This document shows positions 30,355 to 41,152 of a stretch of DNA of 64,000 nt, piece after piece; the stretch's first letter is position 1, and each line of letters begins with the position of its first letter. The notes under the pieces are model-generated. The model saw only the letters and a program-made list of their open reading frames with translations, had not been told where the DNA came from and made no database searches. The DNA comes from Mycobacterium gordonae (lineage in GTDB: Bacteria > Actinomycetota > Actinomycetes > Mycobacteriales > Mycobacteriaceae): NCBI RefSeq assembly GCF_017086405.1, contig NZ_CP070973.1, positions 2,356,001 to 2,420,000 on the forward strand, given 5' to 3'. Both the position numbers and the translations under genes were made by a program.

Positions 30355-31401
30355 TTAGAGGCTCGATGTGTGGGCTGCAGGTGCCGCAAACACTTTTTCG
30401 CAGAACTCGGCCACGACGTGGGCCGTCTCCTGGGGTGCTTCAAAGGGCCAGAAGTGCCCCGTGTCGAACAGATGTAGGTCACTACCGGGTGGCAGCATGC
30501 CCAGTAGCGCTCGGTCTTCGTAGAACTCCCGCGGCTGCAGGGGATCGTGGGCGCCCTGGAGCAACAGCACCGGAGCTGTCCAGGACCGGATCAGCCGCGT
30601 GCGCCGGTCCACCCACTCCTGACGAAACGACGATGAGTGGAAGTACCGGGGCACCGAGGTGGCGATTCCGGGGTAGCTGAACTCTACGGCGGTGCGCAGC
30701 AGGTCCTCTTGGGCGACGGGCCGTTCGGTGAGCCACGAATAGACGGTAAGGACGAAGCGGCGGGACTCGGTCAGCATCGCTGGCGCGTCCGGCGACTGCA
30801 TGAGTTGTTGCTGAGGGTGCAAGCTTGGGTGCAAATGCCAAAAGTGTTGCTGGCCACGGCCGTAGCCGCGGACGCGGTCACCCATCATTGCCACGAGGTG
30901 GTCAGCGACGGGGGTGCCGCGATCATGAGTGATCAGGGCGAATTCGTCGATTTGCAGCGTGTCCAGCAGGGCGCCGAGCTGCTGAGCAACGCCGGCTTGC
31001 CGATAGTCGCCGCTGCGTTTGTCGGACTGGCCATAGCCTTTGAGGTCGATGGCCAGGCAGTGGTAGCGCGCACTCAGCGCCTCCAAGGCGTAGTGCCATT
31101 GCCACCATGAGTCGGGCAGCCCGTGCAGAAACACCACTGTGGGGTTCGAGGGGGAGCCGGATTCCACTAGGTGCCAGCGAACCGTTTCGCTGTCGCCAGG
31201 CGCATCGACGAATCTGTGTACGACGGAGACGTCGCCGAGCTTTTCGGTTTCACCGTCCTGATTGGGTTGGGCCGGTGCCATCTCGCCCAGAGTTGTCACC
31301 AGTTGTTCGGCGGACAGTATCGCGGCGCCCAAGCCATCTTGGAGTGCGTCGGTAATCCGTTGCGGCGGTTCGGTATAGGTCAGGTCAGACAGCGTCGTCA
31401 T
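30355..31401 (-). CDS. alpha/beta hydrolase (epoxide hydrolase/haloalkane dehalogenase-like)
   Basis: A 348-residue protein. The oxyanion motif HGLPDSWW is at 93-100, the nucleophile elbow THDRGTPV has Asp160, and the acid and base are probably Asp286 (GAHDPLQP) and His316 (FDTGHFWPF). An Asp nucleophile puts it with epoxide hydrolases and dehalogenases rather than esterases, but the usual HDWG Trp is replaced by Arg, which should alter the halide/epoxide pocket. A 45-residue N-terminal extension precedes the fold. It lies 78 bases downstream of the MFS gene on the same strand and is probably in its operon. Confidence 0.85.
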   Translation of the reverse strand: MTTLSDLTYTEPPQRITDALQDGLGAAILSAEQLVTTLGEMAPAQPNQDGETEKLGDVSVVHRFVDAPGDSETVRWHLVESGSPSNPTVVFLHGLPDSWWQWHYALEALSARYHCLAIDLKGYGQSDKRSGDYRQAGVAQQLGALLDTLQIDEFALITHDRGTPVADHLVAMMGDRVRGYGRGQQHFWHLHPSLHPQQQLMQSPDAPAMLTESRRFVLTVYSWLTERPVAQEDLLRTAVEFSYPGIATSVPRYFHSSSFRQEWVDRRTRLIRSWTAPVLLLQGAHDPLQPREFYEDRALLGMLPPGSDLHLFDTGHFWPFEAPQETAHVVAEFCEKVFAAPAAHTSSL

Positions 31402-31479
31402 TTCTTCGTTCCCTTCGTTGGTTTGGAGATCAGGTTGCGTTGGAGTGCGTTGCGGCGTGCCCTCTGCTAGCGGTGGCCG

Positions 31480-33084
31480 TTACGGTGTCGCCTGTTTGGT
31501 CGGGTTGGGCACTGGCCGCAGTCGGCCGCGCAGCAGGGGCAACCACCACGACGGCGCAGGCGGTGCGGGAAGACGGCGCGCTTGGCGGTGACGTGGGCGT
31601 GAGCGCCGGAGGAACGCATCGAACAACATCACGACGAGGGTCAGGCCGGTGATAGCGGCTCCCGCGGTGAAAGCATGTGCCAGCCCGGTGACGAACGCCT
31701 CGCGCACGGCGTCGGTCACGCTGGAGCCGAGCGCGCCCAGTTGTGGGTCGGCTGCGACATGCATGCCTGCGGCCGGTGATTCGTGAATCGCGTCGGCCGC
31801 GTGCTGCGGGACCGCGGTGGGCAGTTTCAGATGGTTGCGATAGCCGGCGCTGAAGAGCGAGCCGAGAATGGCGATGCCTAGGGCGGCGCCCAGTTCGCGG
31901 GTGACGTCGTTCATCGCCGAGGCCACACCCTGTTTGTCGGGTGGCAGCGAGTCAACGATGATGTTGGTCGCCGGAGTCGCGGAGAGGGCGAGGCCGCCGC
32001 TGAATACGAGCATGCCGATCAGCAGGTCGGTATAGGTCGACGCGGTGTCCAGCCGTGCTAGCAGGCAGAAACCGGCCACCATGCACGCCAGGCCAGCGGC
32101 GATCACGATGCGATTGCCAAAGCGCTGACCAAGTTTCGGTGCAATACCCGACACGGGCAGGACCACGGCGGCCATCGGCAGCATCGCCAGCGACGACTTC
32201 AGCGGTGCATAGCCGAGCATCAACTGGATGTATTGCAGCCCCACGAAGAAGAAGCCGAAAGTGCCCAAGAACTGGATCACCAGCGCCGCGGTCCCAGAAC
32301 TGAACCCACCATCGGTAAACAGGCGCGGGTCAAGCATCGGCCTGGCAGTGCGAAGTTCGTGGAACACGAACAGGGTGATTGCCGCGACTGCTGCAATCAA
32401 GGAGGCAAGCACGCTGGCGTGGGTCCAGCCCCGGTCGGCGCCTTCGATGATGCCGTACACCAGAGCACCGATTCCTATGGCGCTCAGGCCCGCCCCGGGA
32501 AAGTCGGGAGCGGGTTCTTCAGCGCTCTTGGTGTTGGGCACGAAGACCAGCGTGGCAATCAGGGACACCCCGGCCAGGGCGGCGGTGCCGATGAAGGTTG
32601 AGCGCCATGAGTAGTGCTCGAGCAGTAGGCCGCTGAGGAGCAGGCCCATGATCGATCCGGCGCTGGCGAACCCGGCCCAGATGCCGACAGCGCGGCCTTT
32701 GTGGTCGGGATGTACGACGGCGGTGATGGTCGACAACGTGCTGGGCATGATGAACGCCGCACCTACGCCCATGATTACGCGGGCAATGATTATCGTGTGC
32801 GGCGAGCTGGCGGCCGCGGCCAACGCGTTGGCCAGGCCGAATATCAGAGTGCCCACCAGTAGGGTGCGACGGCGGCCGAAGTCATCGCCAATCGCTCCAG
32901 CCGGCAGGACCAATGCCGCAAGCGCGACTGTGTAAGCGTCGGCGATCCACGTCAGGTCGGTCGCACTGGCGCCCTGGTGAAGTGCGATATCAGGCAGCGC
33001 CACGTTGACGCCGGCCACCGCCGACATAACCACAACTAGTGCGCCGCAACACGCTAGGACGACACTTCGGGGATCGCTACGCAT
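31480..33084 (-). CDS. MFS drug exporter, DHA2 (EmrB/QacA) family, copy 1
   Basis: A 534-residue membrane protein with about 14 hydrophobic segments, the DHA2 topology. Motif A is GDDFGRRRTLLVG and the motif C-like segment in TM5 is GFASAGSIMGLLLSGLLLE. Such proteins export hydrophobic drugs or metabolites with proton antiport. The ATG at 33084 is chosen because AAGGAA lies 7 bases upstream and the paralogue at 49679 starts at the same point (VRDDPRAVV against MRSDPRSVV). It heads an operon with the alpha/beta hydrolase and the lipocalin-like gene, and a shared-family promoter lies about 240 bases upstream. The operon looks like a detoxification and efflux unit. Confidence 0.92.
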   Translation of the reverse strand: MRSDPRSVVLACCGALVVVMSAVAGVNVALPDIALHQGASATDLTWIADAYTVALAALVLPAGAIGDDFGRRRTLLVGTLIFGLANALAAAASSPHTIIIARVIMGVGAAFIMPSTLSTITAVVHPDHKGRAVGIWAGFASAGSIMGLLLSGLLLEHYSWRSTFIGTAALAGVSLIATLVFVPNTKSAEEPAPDFPGAGLSAIGIGALVYGIIEGADRGWTHASVLASLIAAVAAITLFVFHELRTARPMLDPRLFTDGGFSSGTAALVIQFLGTFGFFFVGLQYIQLMLGYAPLKSSLAMLPMAAVVLPVSGIAPKLGQRFGNRIVIAAGLACMVAGFCLLARLDTASTYTDLLIGMLVFSGGLALSATPATNIIVDSLPPDKQGVASAMNDVTRELGAALGIAILGSLFSAGYRNHLKLPTAVPQHAADAIHESPAAGMHVAADPQLGALGSSVTDAVREAFVTGLAHAFTAGAAITGLTLVVMLFDAFLRRSRPRHRQARRLPAPPAPSWWLPLLRGRLRPVPNPTKQATP

Positions 33085-33324
33085 GGTCAATTCCTTTCGA
33101 ATACGGCGTTAAACCGTTGCAGGACAACAGAGATGGTTCTATCGCCGGCAGCACCGGGCTTGCTGGCGTTGGCACCGGCTTCGGCTGCGCCACTGGCGAG
33201 TCGTGCCCACCATGCCGCAGATGTGAAGGCGGAGACGGTCGGAGTTGGGCCCGACGGCTTGATCGCGCAAGTCGGTACTTGCCGCAAACGATGTAAGCCA
33301 CAAGTCCTCCTTCGCCATCGAAGC

Positions 33325-33383
33325 TGAAGATATCTTCAAATAACTGAGGGTCGTTCGTCAAGTGCTCTTTGAATGAATCTTCA
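33325..33383 (-). promoter_or_regulatory. promoter and paired operators upstream of MFS copy 1
   Basis: Minus strand: TTGACG (33361-33356), 17 bases, TGAAGAT (33338-33332). The -10 is part of a perfect palindrome, TGAAGATATCTTCA (33325-33338), the best copy in the window. A second copy, TGAATGAATCTTCA (33370-33383), lies upstream of the -35; start-to-start distance is 45 bases. Confidence 0.65.
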
Positions 33384-33547
33384 TGACAGAGACTTCTGTG
33401 TAGAACCACGGCCATGGGGGTCGTGCGGCGGTTGGCGCGTCCAATGCCTCCGGGGCGGGCATTGCCGGTGCTGCAAGCGCCACCGTGAAGCGAGTCGGTC
33501 CTATCGAGATCTGGTGGCGACACCAGTGGCGGTCCTTAGCGAGAGTC

Positions 33548-33604
33548 TGAGGAATTCTTCAAAAGTCTTGACTGACGATAGATTCTTAGATGAGAATTCC
33601 CTCA
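33548..33604 (+). promoter_or_regulatory. promoter and paired operators upstream of a PE_PGRS gene
   Basis: TGAGGAATTCTTCA (33548-33561), then TTGACT (33568-33573), 17 bases, and TGAGAAT (33591-33597) at the start of TGAGAATTCCCTCA. The order operator, -35, -10/operator is the same as at the dioxygenase. The predicted leader to the ATG at 33767 is about 160 bases. Confidence 0.65.
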
Positions 33605-33766
33605 GTACTACCTGGGAAGTCGATGGCAACCGGCTCGAGTGCAGCCTCCTGGCGCGCACCGCGGGTACGGGAGCAAACGGCTCTGGTTGCTGACAGCGTC
33701 GAGTGTCCAGGCATTGCAAGGGATACAACGCAAGAATTCGCGAGCCGCAACGGAAGGAACTAGAAG

Positions 33767-35719
33767 ATGTCTTACCTGCTCGTCACGCCGGAGCTGGTCA
33801 GCTCCGCAGCCGCGGATGCGGCGAACATCGGGGCGACCATCAACGCCGCGAATTCCGCTGCCGCCGCCTCGACAACGGAGCTGCTTGCTGCAGGAGCCGA
33901 CGAGGTCTCCGCGGCCATCAGCGCCCTCTTCAGCTTTCACGGGCAGGCCTACCAGATGCTCAGCGCCCAGGCGCAAGGCTTTCACCAGCAGTTTGTTCAA
34001 ATCTTGTCGGCAGGCGCCAACTCCTACGCCGGCGCCGAGGCCGCTAACGTCTCGCCGCTGGGGCAGCTTCAGCAGCAGGCTCTCGACACCGTGAATGCAC
34101 CAACACAAATGCTGCTCGGGCGTCCTCTGATCGGCGACGGTCTCAACGGCGCGCCGGGAACCGGGATGCCTGGTGGGCCAGGCGGGTTGCTGTACGGCAA
34201 TGGCGGCAACGGGGGATCCGGCGGCGCGCTGGGGCAGGCTGGTGGGGCTGGTGGCTCGGCCGGGCTGATCGGCAATGGCGGGGCCGGTGGCGTCGGCGGC
34301 ACGGGGGCGGCCGGCGGACAAGGCGGCGCGGGCGGGTATCTGTACGGCTCCGGCGGGGCTGGTGGTGCCGGCGGTATCGCGGGAACGTCCGGGATCGGCG
34401 GTATTGGCGGTATCGGCGGCGACGCTGGATTGTGGGGCCACGGCGGGTCGGGTGGCACCGGCGGCATCGGGGCCGCCGGCGGCAATGGTGGCGACGGCGG
34501 CCGGCTGTACGGCACGGGCGGAAACGGCGGCGCCGGTGGCGTCGGTACCGCTGGTGGTGGCACCGGCGGCGCCGGGGGCAGCGGCGGCGACGCCGGATTG
34601 CTGGGCCACGGCGGGTCGGGTGGCGCCGGTGGCGTCGGCGGGGCCGGGGCCGACGGGCAGAACCCTGGCCTGGCGCCTCCGGTCGCGCCCGCCGCCGACG
34701 GTGTCGACGGCAACAACAACCAGGCAGGCGGCAACGGCAAAGCGGGTACGGTCGCCGGCCAGGCCGGCGGTAACGGTGGCGGCTCAGGCGATGTCGTCAC
34801 CGGCTTTCCGGATCCGGCAAATGGTCTAGCTGGCGGGAACGGCGGCAACGGCGGCGACGGCGCTGCAGGTGGCAACGGCGGCACAGGAAGCCTGGCGGTC
34901 AGCGGAGGGAGTCCTTCCGCACCTACTACGGGCGGCAATGGCGGCAATGGCGGCAACGGCGGAGCCGGTGGGCAGGGCGGCACCGGGGGCGATGGCGGTG
35001 GGTCCCGGAGTCAGACTGGCGGTTTGAATTCCAAAGGCGGTACCGGCGGGACGGGCGGCAATGGCGGCACCGGCGCTAGTGGTGGAGCCGGCGGGAACGG
35101 CGGCACCGGTACGTTTGCCGAGCACCCGGGTTTCGCCGCTAACGGCGGCGACGGCGGGACCGGCGGTAAAGGCGGCAATGCCGCCAACAACGCTGGTAAC
35201 GGCGGCGCCGGCGGGGTGGGTGGGGCCGGCGGGCGCGGCGGCACCCTGTGGGGTGACGGCGGCGCCGGCGGTCTCGGCGGCGCCGGCGGCAGCGGCGGAA
35301 ACGGCGTCACCGGCGGTCACGGCGGTTACGGCGGAAACGGCGGCAATGCGGGCAGCATCAGTGGGCAATCTCTGGTTGCGGGCAAAGGCGGCGACGGCGG
35401 CTGGGGCGGTAACGGCGGCGACGGCGGCGACGGCGGAGCCGGGGCCGCTGGTGGCGCCGGTGGTGCGGGTGGGTTGTTTGGCAAGGCGGGTAGCACCGGA
35501 GCCGGCGGTATGGGCGGTACCGGAGGCAATGGCGGCGATGGCGGCGGCGGAGGCAACGGCGGCCAGGCAGGCTCGGGCAACTTCCCGAAGGGGGGTAACG
35601 GCGGGTTTGGCGGTCTCGGCGGCCTCGCGGGTAAGGGCGGCCTCGGCGCATTCGGCAGCGGCGGTAACGGTGCATTTGGCAACGCCGGCGCACAAGGTGC
35701 CAACGGCGCCGACGGCTGA
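33767..35719 (+). CDS. PE_PGRS protein (first of a tandem trio)
   Basis: A 650-residue protein with a PE domain ([44 protein letters not shown]), linker [18 protein letters not shown] and a PGRS ending [10 protein letters not shown]. The ATG follows GGAAGGAAC. Only 85 bases separate it from the next PE_PGRS, whose sequence is similar at both ends, so the two probably arose by tandem duplication and may be cotranscribed from the promoter at 33568. Confidence 0.94.
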   Translation: MSYLLVTPELVSSAAADAANIGATINAANSAAAASTTELLAAGADEVSAAISALFSFHGQAYQMLSAQAQGFHQQFVQILSAGANSYAGAEAANVSPLGQLQQQALDTVNAPTQMLLGRPLIGDGLNGAPGTGMPGGPGGLLYGNGGNGGSGGALGQAGGAGGSAGLIGNGGAGGVGGTGAAGGQGGAGGYLYGSGGAGGAGGIAGTSGIGGIGGIGGDAGLWGHGGSGGTGGIGAAGGNGGDGGRLYGTGGNGGAGGVGTAGGGTGGAGGSGGDAGLLGHGGSGGAGGVGGAGADGQNPGLAPPVAPAADGVDGNNNQAGGNGKAGTVAGQAGGNGGGSGDVVTGFPDPANGLAGGNGGNGGDGAAGGNGGTGSLAVSGGSPSAPTTGGNGGNGGNGGAGGQGGTGGDGGGSRSQTGGLNSKGGTGGTGGNGGTGASGGAGGNGGTGTFAEHPGFAANGGDGGTGGKGGNAANNAGNGGAGGVGGAGGRGGTLWGDGGAGGLGGAGGSGGNGVTGGHGGYGGNGGNAGSISGQSLVAGKGGDGGWGGNGGDGGDGGAGAAGGAGGAGGLFGKAGSTGAGGMGGTGGNGGDGGGGGNGGQAGSGNFPKGGNGGFGGLGGLAGKGGLGAFGSGGNGAFGNAGAQGANGADG

Positions 35720-35804
35720 TACCGCCCGCGACGGTCGAGCAGCGCGGGCCGGCCAGAACTTGCCCGGCCCGCGCCTCGAGCCAATCTCGTCATGAGGAGC
35801 GCTG

Positions 35805-37763
35805 ATGTCGTATCTGCTCGTTGCGCCGGAGTTGATCAATGCCGCCGCGGAGAACGTGGCGACTATCAGTGCGGCGATCAACGATGCCGAGAGGGCGGCG
35901 TCGGCCTTCACCGCCGACTTGGCGGCTGCGGGTGCTGACGACGTTTCCACGGCAATCGCAGCACTGTTCACAGAACACGCACGTGCCTATCAGGCGGTCA
36001 GTGAACGGGCGGCTGCGTTTCGTGGCGTCTTCTTGCAGACCCTGGCGGCCGGCGCGGAGTCGTACTCCACCGCCGAGACCGCCAACGTCTCGCCCCTGCA
36101 AGCGCTGGAGAAGCAGGTCCTTGGCGTGATAAACGCACCCGCCGAGGCGCTGTTGGGGCGTCCCTTGATTGCCGATGGTGCCAACGGGGCACCCGGCACG
36201 GGCCAGCCCGGCGGAGCTGCAGGACTCCTCTACGGCAATGGCGGCAACGGAGGTTCGGGCGGGATCGGACAGGCCGGCGGCGCCGGTGGCCCGGCTGGGT
36301 TGATCGGCAATGGCGGTATCGGTGGCGCGGGCGGTGCGGGCGCGGCCGGGGGAGCCGGCGGTGCTGGGGGAACCTGGTTCGGTTCGGGCGGGCGAGGCGG
36401 GTCCGGAGGTATCGTCGCCCCCGGGGGCGCCGCGGGCGTGGGCGGTAACGGCGGCAGCGCCGGATGGTGGGGTAACGGTGGGGTGGGCGGCAACGGTGCG
36501 GCCGGCATGGCAGGTGGTAATGGCGGCAACGGTGGGACGTTGTACGGGGCTGGCGGGGCCGGGGGCGACGGCGGGCCCGGTGTGCCGGGCGGCGGCGCCG
36601 GCGGCGCAGGCGGTAGCGGCGGCGACGCAGGATTGTGGGGACACGGCGGTGCCGGGGGAGCGGGTGGAATTGGCGGGACTGGCACCGATGGTGACAATCC
36701 CGATCTTGCATCCCCAGTAAGCCGGGCGGCCGACGGGTCCGACAACTCGAATGTCCGTCCCCCGTCGGATGGTGGCAGTGGTGCCGACGGTCAGGTAAGA
36801 GGGCAGGCCGGCGGTGACGGTGGCACCGCGACCACCATCGATAACGCCGTAGGCAACGCCAAGGGTTTACGCGGCGGTGACGGAGGCGATGGAGGGGCCG
36901 GAGCGCCAGGCGGCACCGGCGGGACCGGCAGCCTGGCTCTGGCCAGCGACGACAGCATGACGGGCGGCCGGGCAGCCGGCGGCTTGGGCGGCAACGGCGG
37001 CGACGGCGGTGATGGCGCGTCCGGCGGCGCAGGCGGAACCGGCGGTCCCGCCGGCAGCCGATACCACTCGGATGAGAGTTTCGGCGGAGATGGCGGAAAC
37101 GGCGGTCGGGGTGGCGTCGGTGCGCCCGGCGGCGCAGGAGGGCGCGGTGGCTTCGGAGGCGGCGGGCCGGACCTGAAGGCGAACGGTGGCAGTGGCGGGC
37201 ACGGCGGCGTCGGAGGTGATGCCGCCACCAGCGCTGGCACGGGCGGCACTGGTGGGATGGGCGGGGCCGGCGGCCGCGGCGGGATGCTGTGGGGTGATGG
37301 TGGCGCCGGCGGTCTCGGCGGACCCGGTGGCAACGGAGGGGCCGGCGCGACCGGCGCTGCCGGCGGTGGCGGGGGAACGGGTGGCGACTCGGGATATCTG
37401 ACGCCTGGTGATGGCGGCGACGCCGGCCACGGGGGCAAGGGCGGTGCGGGTGGGATGGGAGGCGCCGGGGCGGAGGGTGGTGCGGGCGGCGCGGGTGGGC
37501 TGTTGGGCCGTTCGGGCAGCGACGGGGCAGGAGGCGTCGGAGGCAACGGCGGGTCCGGTGGCGACGGGGGTGACGGCGGGGCCGGTGGTGCTCCGGGATC
37601 CGTGGTCACCACCGGAGGCCACGGCACAGCAATCGGCGGCAAGGGCGCCGCCGGCGGGGCGGGCGGGCAGGGCGGTGCTGGCGGCGCGGGCGCGGATGGA
37701 AGTGCTGGCGACGGTGCGCGCGGTCTGAACGGTGCTCGGGGGGCTACCGGTGCGGACGGTTGA
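35805..37763 (+). CDS. PE_PGRS protein (second of the trio)
   Basis: A 652-residue protein. The ATG at 35805 follows GAGGAGC. The PE domain ([19 protein letters not shown]) has [13 protein letters not shown] in place of the usual DEVS, with linker [18 protein letters not shown] and PGRS to the end ([10 protein letters not shown]). Sequence blocks such as [15 protein letters not shown] are shared with the first gene of the trio. Confidence 0.94.
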   Translation: MSYLLVAPELINAAAENVATISAAINDAERAASAFTADLAAAGADDVSTAIAALFTEHARAYQAVSERAAAFRGVFLQTLAAGAESYSTAETANVSPLQALEKQVLGVINAPAEALLGRPLIADGANGAPGTGQPGGAAGLLYGNGGNGGSGGIGQAGGAGGPAGLIGNGGIGGAGGAGAAGGAGGAGGTWFGSGGRGGSGGIVAPGGAAGVGGNGGSAGWWGNGGVGGNGAAGMAGGNGGNGGTLYGAGGAGGDGGPGVPGGGAGGAGGSGGDAGLWGHGGAGGAGGIGGTGTDGDNPDLASPVSRAADGSDNSNVRPPSDGGSGADGQVRGQAGGDGGTATTIDNAVGNAKGLRGGDGGDGGAGAPGGTGGTGSLALASDDSMTGGRAAGGLGGNGGDGGDGASGGAGGTGGPAGSRYHSDESFGGDGGNGGRGGVGAPGGAGGRGGFGGGGPDLKANGGSGGHGGVGGDAATSAGTGGTGGMGGAGGRGGMLWGDGGAGGLGGPGGNGGAGATGAAGGGGGTGGDSGYLTPGDGGDAGHGGKGGAGGMGGAGAEGGAGGAGGLLGRSGSDGAGGVGGNGGSGGDGGDGGAGGAPGSVVTTGGHGTAIGGKGAAGGAGGQGGAGGAGADGSAGDGARGLNGARGATGADG

Positions 37764-37854
37764 GCTTCAACGACCTCACTCGAATACGCAGCAAACCGGC
37801 GACCACCCGACGGGTTCCCGTGAGGTCGCTGATCGCTAGTTGAAGGAGTCGGTG

Positions 37855-39645
37855 GTGTCGTATTTGCGTGTTGTGCCGGAGCTGGTGGGTGTTGCGGTTG
37901 GTGAGGTGGCCGATGTTGGGTCGGTGGTGACGACGGCGAGTTCGGCGGTGGTGGCCTCGACGACGGAGCTGATGGCGGCGGGTGCTGATGAGGTGTCTGC
38001 GGCGGTGGCGGGTGTGTTCAGTGAGCATGGGTTGGCTTATCAGGCGGTGAGCAGGCAGGTGGCGGTGTTTCATCGCCGGCTGGTGGAGGCGCTGGCGGCT
38101 AGCGCTGGTTCTTATGCCAGTGCTGAGGCTGCTGGGGTGTCGGCGTTGCAGAGCTTGGAGCAGCAGGTGTGGGGTGCGGTGAATGGGCCTGCTGAGTCGT
38201 TGTTGGGGCGGCCGTTGGTGGGCGATGGTGCGGCGGGGGGGACGGTTAATGGGGTGGGGCAGCCTGGTGGTGCGGGGGGGCTTTTGTATGGCAATGGTGG
38301 TAGTGGTGGGGTGAGTACGGCTGCGGGTGTGGCTGGTGGTGTGGGGGGCAGTGCGGGGTTGTGGGGCAGTGGTGGGGCTGGTGGGCGAGGTGGTGCGGGG
38401 GCGGCGGGGGGTAGTGGTGGTACTGGCGGGTGGTTGTATGGCAATGGTGGTGTGGGGGGGACCGGTGGGGCTGCTGTGGCGGGCGTCAATGGTGGTGTTG
38501 CTGGTCGGGGTGGGGATGGGGGCAGTGCGGTGTGGTTCGGCAGTGGTGGTGGTGGCGGTCAGGGCGGGACCGGGTTGGCTGGGGCCGACGGGACCAATGC
38601 CACCCCCAACGGCACCACCGCTGCGGCAGGAGCATCCGGCCTGAGCATCACCACTTCGGCCAGTGGCAATTTCCAATTGATTGGTGGCCCGGGAGCCGGG
38701 GGAGCAAGCGGTGGCCCGGGCACTGCGGGTGGCAACGGCGGCACTGGCGGCTCGGCCTATATCACCGGCCCCGGGAGTGGTTCCAACGACTTCATCGTTT
38801 ATGGCGGCGCGGGCGGGGCGGGGGGCGTCGCCGGCGCCGGAGCCGCCGGAGGTGGCGGCGGTCCTGGAGGCTTCGTCACGATCATGGATACCGGCACCGG
38901 CACCACGGCGGCGGCCGTCGGCGGCACCGGGGGTGCCGGGGCGCCAGGCGGAGTTCTCGGCGGAGCAGGCGGCCCCGGAGGAAGTGGCGGTACGACGACA
39001 GTGACTGTGCCCAATGGCTCCTCCCTCAGCGCCATCGGCGGTGAAGGCGGCGCTGGCGGTGCGGGTGCCAGCGGAGCGGCCGGCAGCGGCGGCGGAACCG
39101 GCGGTGCTGGCGGCAACGGCGGAAGGGGCGGGCTGCTGGTAGGCGACGGCGGAGCCGGCGGGAGTGGTGGAATTGGCGGCGGCGGCGGCAGCGGCGCTAA
39201 CGGAGGTGGGGGCGGCGAGGGTGGTGAAGGTGGTAGGGGCCTGGTCAACAACCAGACCTATCACCAAGCAAGCGGGGGTTCTGGCGGTGCCGGCGGAGAC
39301 GGGGGTGACGCTGGCGAAGGCGGCGCCGGTGGGCCCGGTGGCCAGGGCGGCGCAGGTGGCTTGCTGGCGGGCGCCGGCGGGTCCGGCGGTGCCGGCGGCA
39401 GCGGTGGTGACGGCGGCGCGGGTGGTCGGGGTGGTGACGGCGGCACGGGTGGTGTCGCCGACAACAGCGGCAATGACGGTCCCGGCGGCGCTGGCGGGGA
39501 AGGGGGCGGTGGCGGCGTCGCGGGGGTTGGAGGCATCGGTGGCGCCGGCGGGTCCGGCGGGGTTCTCACCGGCGGGGGCGCTGTCGGTTCCGTCGGCGGC
39601 CGCGGTTCGGCAGGCACCAGGGGCACAGATGGCCTACCGGGGTGA
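37855..39645 (+). CDS. PE_PGRS protein (third of the trio), mosaic codon use
   Basis: I start at GTG 37855, 6 bases after AAGGAG, which gives [19 protein letters not shown]; the frame to 37840 would consume that ribosome site. The protein is 596 residues with PE domain [13 protein letters not shown], linker [18 protein letters not shown] (LV for LI) and PGRS to [10 protein letters not shown]. The first 740 bases use almost only GGT/GGG, GTG and TTG codons; from about 38590 the gene switches to GGC/GCC use like its neighbours. This suggests a 5' segment of separate origin joined by recombination. Confidence 0.92.
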   Translation: MSYLRVVPELVGVAVGEVADVGSVVTTASSAVVASTTELMAAGADEVSAAVAGVFSEHGLAYQAVSRQVAVFHRRLVEALAASAGSYASAEAAGVSALQSLEQQVWGAVNGPAESLLGRPLVGDGAAGGTVNGVGQPGGAGGLLYGNGGSGGVSTAAGVAGGVGGSAGLWGSGGAGGRGGAGAAGGSGGTGGWLYGNGGVGGTGGAAVAGVNGGVAGRGGDGGSAVWFGSGGGGGQGGTGLAGADGTNATPNGTTAAAGASGLSITTSASGNFQLIGGPGAGGASGGPGTAGGNGGTGGSAYITGPGSGSNDFIVYGGAGGAGGVAGAGAAGGGGGPGGFVTIMDTGTGTTAAAVGGTGGAGAPGGVLGGAGGPGGSGGTTTVTVPNGSSLSAIGGEGGAGGAGASGAAGSGGGTGGAGGNGGRGGLLVGDGGAGGSGGIGGGGGSGANGGGGGEGGEGGRGLVNNQTYHQASGGSGGAGGDGGDAGEGGAGGPGGQGGAGGLLAGAGGSGGAGGSGGDGGAGGRGGDGGTGGVADNSGNDGPGGAGGEGGGGGVAGVGGIGGAGGSGGVLTGGGAVGSVGGRGSAGTRGTDGLPG

Positions 39646-40286
39646 CTTGTTCGCCAAGCACGGCGCGGGGCTAGCGCCTCATCGTTGACACGACGAGCGT
39701 GAATTCTGAGTACCCGCCCCGGTTACCACTATTCGCGCGCAGCGGTGGGCGGAACTTGGATCAACCGAGGCGACGTGAGCGGTCGATTCTGCCGGTCAGT
39801 GCAGGTTGTGGCCTTGATCCGGTCGGCATCGTCTGTTGAGTGTGGACACCATGATTTGATCGAGCGCTTGACTCGGGGCGCTCATCGGTCTCTTCAATCG
39901 AGCGTTCTGCTCCCGAAGCTCGCCAGGCGCCTCGGCGGCGTCGTGTTACGCGAACGCGGACCGCAGGGTTTTAGAAAAAGCTGGATTCATTCCACGGGAG
40001 CACACGCCGGTTGGCACCACGACGCCGTGAGTCCGCCTGCGCGCGGCTCTCCGAAGCGACCTCGTTGAGTTGGCACGAACAGCCATTCCGGATCAACACC
40101 TATGCGGTGCCTGGCGACGACGGGGGTCGCCGATGGTACGGCCTCCGTCACGACCGTCAGTGCTGCCGACCTCGCGGCAGAAACCCTCGCGAGACGCGCA
40201 AACGTCTCCGCGGCATCTGCCTGCCTCCGTCACCAGCGCAGCCGGTGTGAGCTTCGACGCATCACGTGCTGCCGGCCCCATTGCGC
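39646..40286. other. 641-base gap before the esp island
   Basis: Several short open frames occur on both strands but none resembles a known family or has a good ribosome site. The right edge holds the promoter at 40287. Confidence 0.45.
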
Positions 40287-40323
40287 TTGACTGAAGATAT
40301 CATCGTAAGTGAAGATATAGTCA
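40287..40323 (+). promoter_or_regulatory. promoter at the head of the esp island
   Basis: TTGACT (40287-40292), 17 bases, TGAAGAT (40310-40316), with the -10 inside TGAAGATATAGTCA. The spacer itself contains TGAAGATATCATCG (40292-40305), so two operator-like copies overlap the core promoter, 18 bases apart. No other promoter-like element is seen before espL, so this is the likely driver of the 40.3-44.9 kb genes. Confidence 0.6.
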
Positions 40324-40346
40324 ATCTGCTGAGTGGGGAGAACGAC

Positions 40347-40649
40347 ATGGTTGATGGCGTCAGGTGCAACGTGGCCCACGCGGCGAGTGCGCCGATCGCC
40401 GCAAAGAGCGGCGATCTCAGGACCCCGTTCGAGAGTGCGGTGTTGCTTCACGGCGATGCCGAGCTCAGGTCTCGTCCGGCCTCCTCGATCTGTGCGGCAA
40501 GCAGGCCGTCAGTTGGCCGCTTTTTGGAACACAAGACCGCCGCGTTTATTACCTGCGCAAAGGGTCGCAACGGTGTCCGGAGCGGATATCGTCAGCAAAT
40601 TGCGCCATGCCGTACTAGGCGGCCTTCCCGGCTGCTTGGAACGCTCTAG
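40347..40649 (+). CDS. possible short ORF at the head of the esp operon
   Basis: The ATG at 40347 has GGGGAG 6 bases upstream and lies about 25 bases after the predicted transcription start. The 100-residue product (MVDGVRCNVAHAASAPIAAK...) is not recognised. The Arg/Ser-rich second half is typical of a wrong frame, so the gene may be shorter, frameshifted or not translated. Confidence 0.3.
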   Translation: MVDGVRCNVAHAASAPIAAKSGDLRTPFESAVLLHGDAELRSRPASSICAASRPSVGRFLEHKTAAFITCAKGRNGVRSGYRQQIAPCRTRRPSRLLGTL

Positions 40650-40677
40650 CGCCGCATAGGTTCAGAACACTCCAGAG

Positions 40678-41025
40678 ATGAGCAATGGTGTGCACCCCCA
40701 GGCGGCTGAGGCGTTAAAGCTCTTAGAGCAATTCAATTCGGTCCTCAGCGATCAGATGCACAGATCGAAGGTGGCTACTTTCACTGGCACGGATGCGGCC
40801 AAAAGCGTCGGGGCGACCCTTGATGGACGACGCATGCTGACCGGACTCTTCGTCGAGGAAGGTCTGCTGCGGCTGGGTGCGAAAACGGTCGAGGATCGCA
40901 TCAATGAGGCGCTGGCCAACGCGCAGGCTGCCGCCGCCGCGACGATTCAAGCGCAGCAGCAACAGCTTGCCGCTTCGCTCGCTCACGTCGCGGATTGCCT
41001 CAAGAATTCCCTGGGCGGATTCTGA
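40678..41025 (+). CDS. espL: EspL-like protein (YbaB/EbfC fold)
   Basis: A 115-residue protein resembling M. tuberculosis EspL (Rv3880c, 115 residues). Shared features are the N-terminal helix with EALKLLEQFNSVL, the central TVE/VGATLDGRRMLTGLFVEEGLLRLGA strand pair, and the helix RINEALANAQAAAAA. EspL is a cytosolic YbaB-like protein needed for stability and secretion of EspB/EspE-type substrates (established for M. tuberculosis and M. marinum). It precedes espB by 127 bases; in M. tuberculosis espB comes first and espL second, so the order is swapped here. Confidence 0.85.
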   Translation: MSNGVHPQAAEALKLLEQFNSVLSDQMHRSKVATFTGTDAAKSVGATLDGRRMLTGLFVEEGLLRLGAKTVEDRINEALANAQAAAAATIQAQQQQLAASLAHVADCLKNSLGGF

Positions 41026-41152
41026 TGGGCCTTTACCATTCCAACAATCTGTCGGCATCAATGATCGAGAGATGCTTCCAGATAGCTGTGAGCAACGTTG
41101 CGGCCGTTGCCGTTGCGCGGGGCGAACGAGACGCAATTGGAGATGATGTGCC

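Noticed and set aside
9418..39645. Dense GGCGGN repeats that could suggest CRISPR or satellite DNA
   Set aside because: The repeats stay in frame with PE_PGRS proteins and show no fixed repeat-spacer unit.
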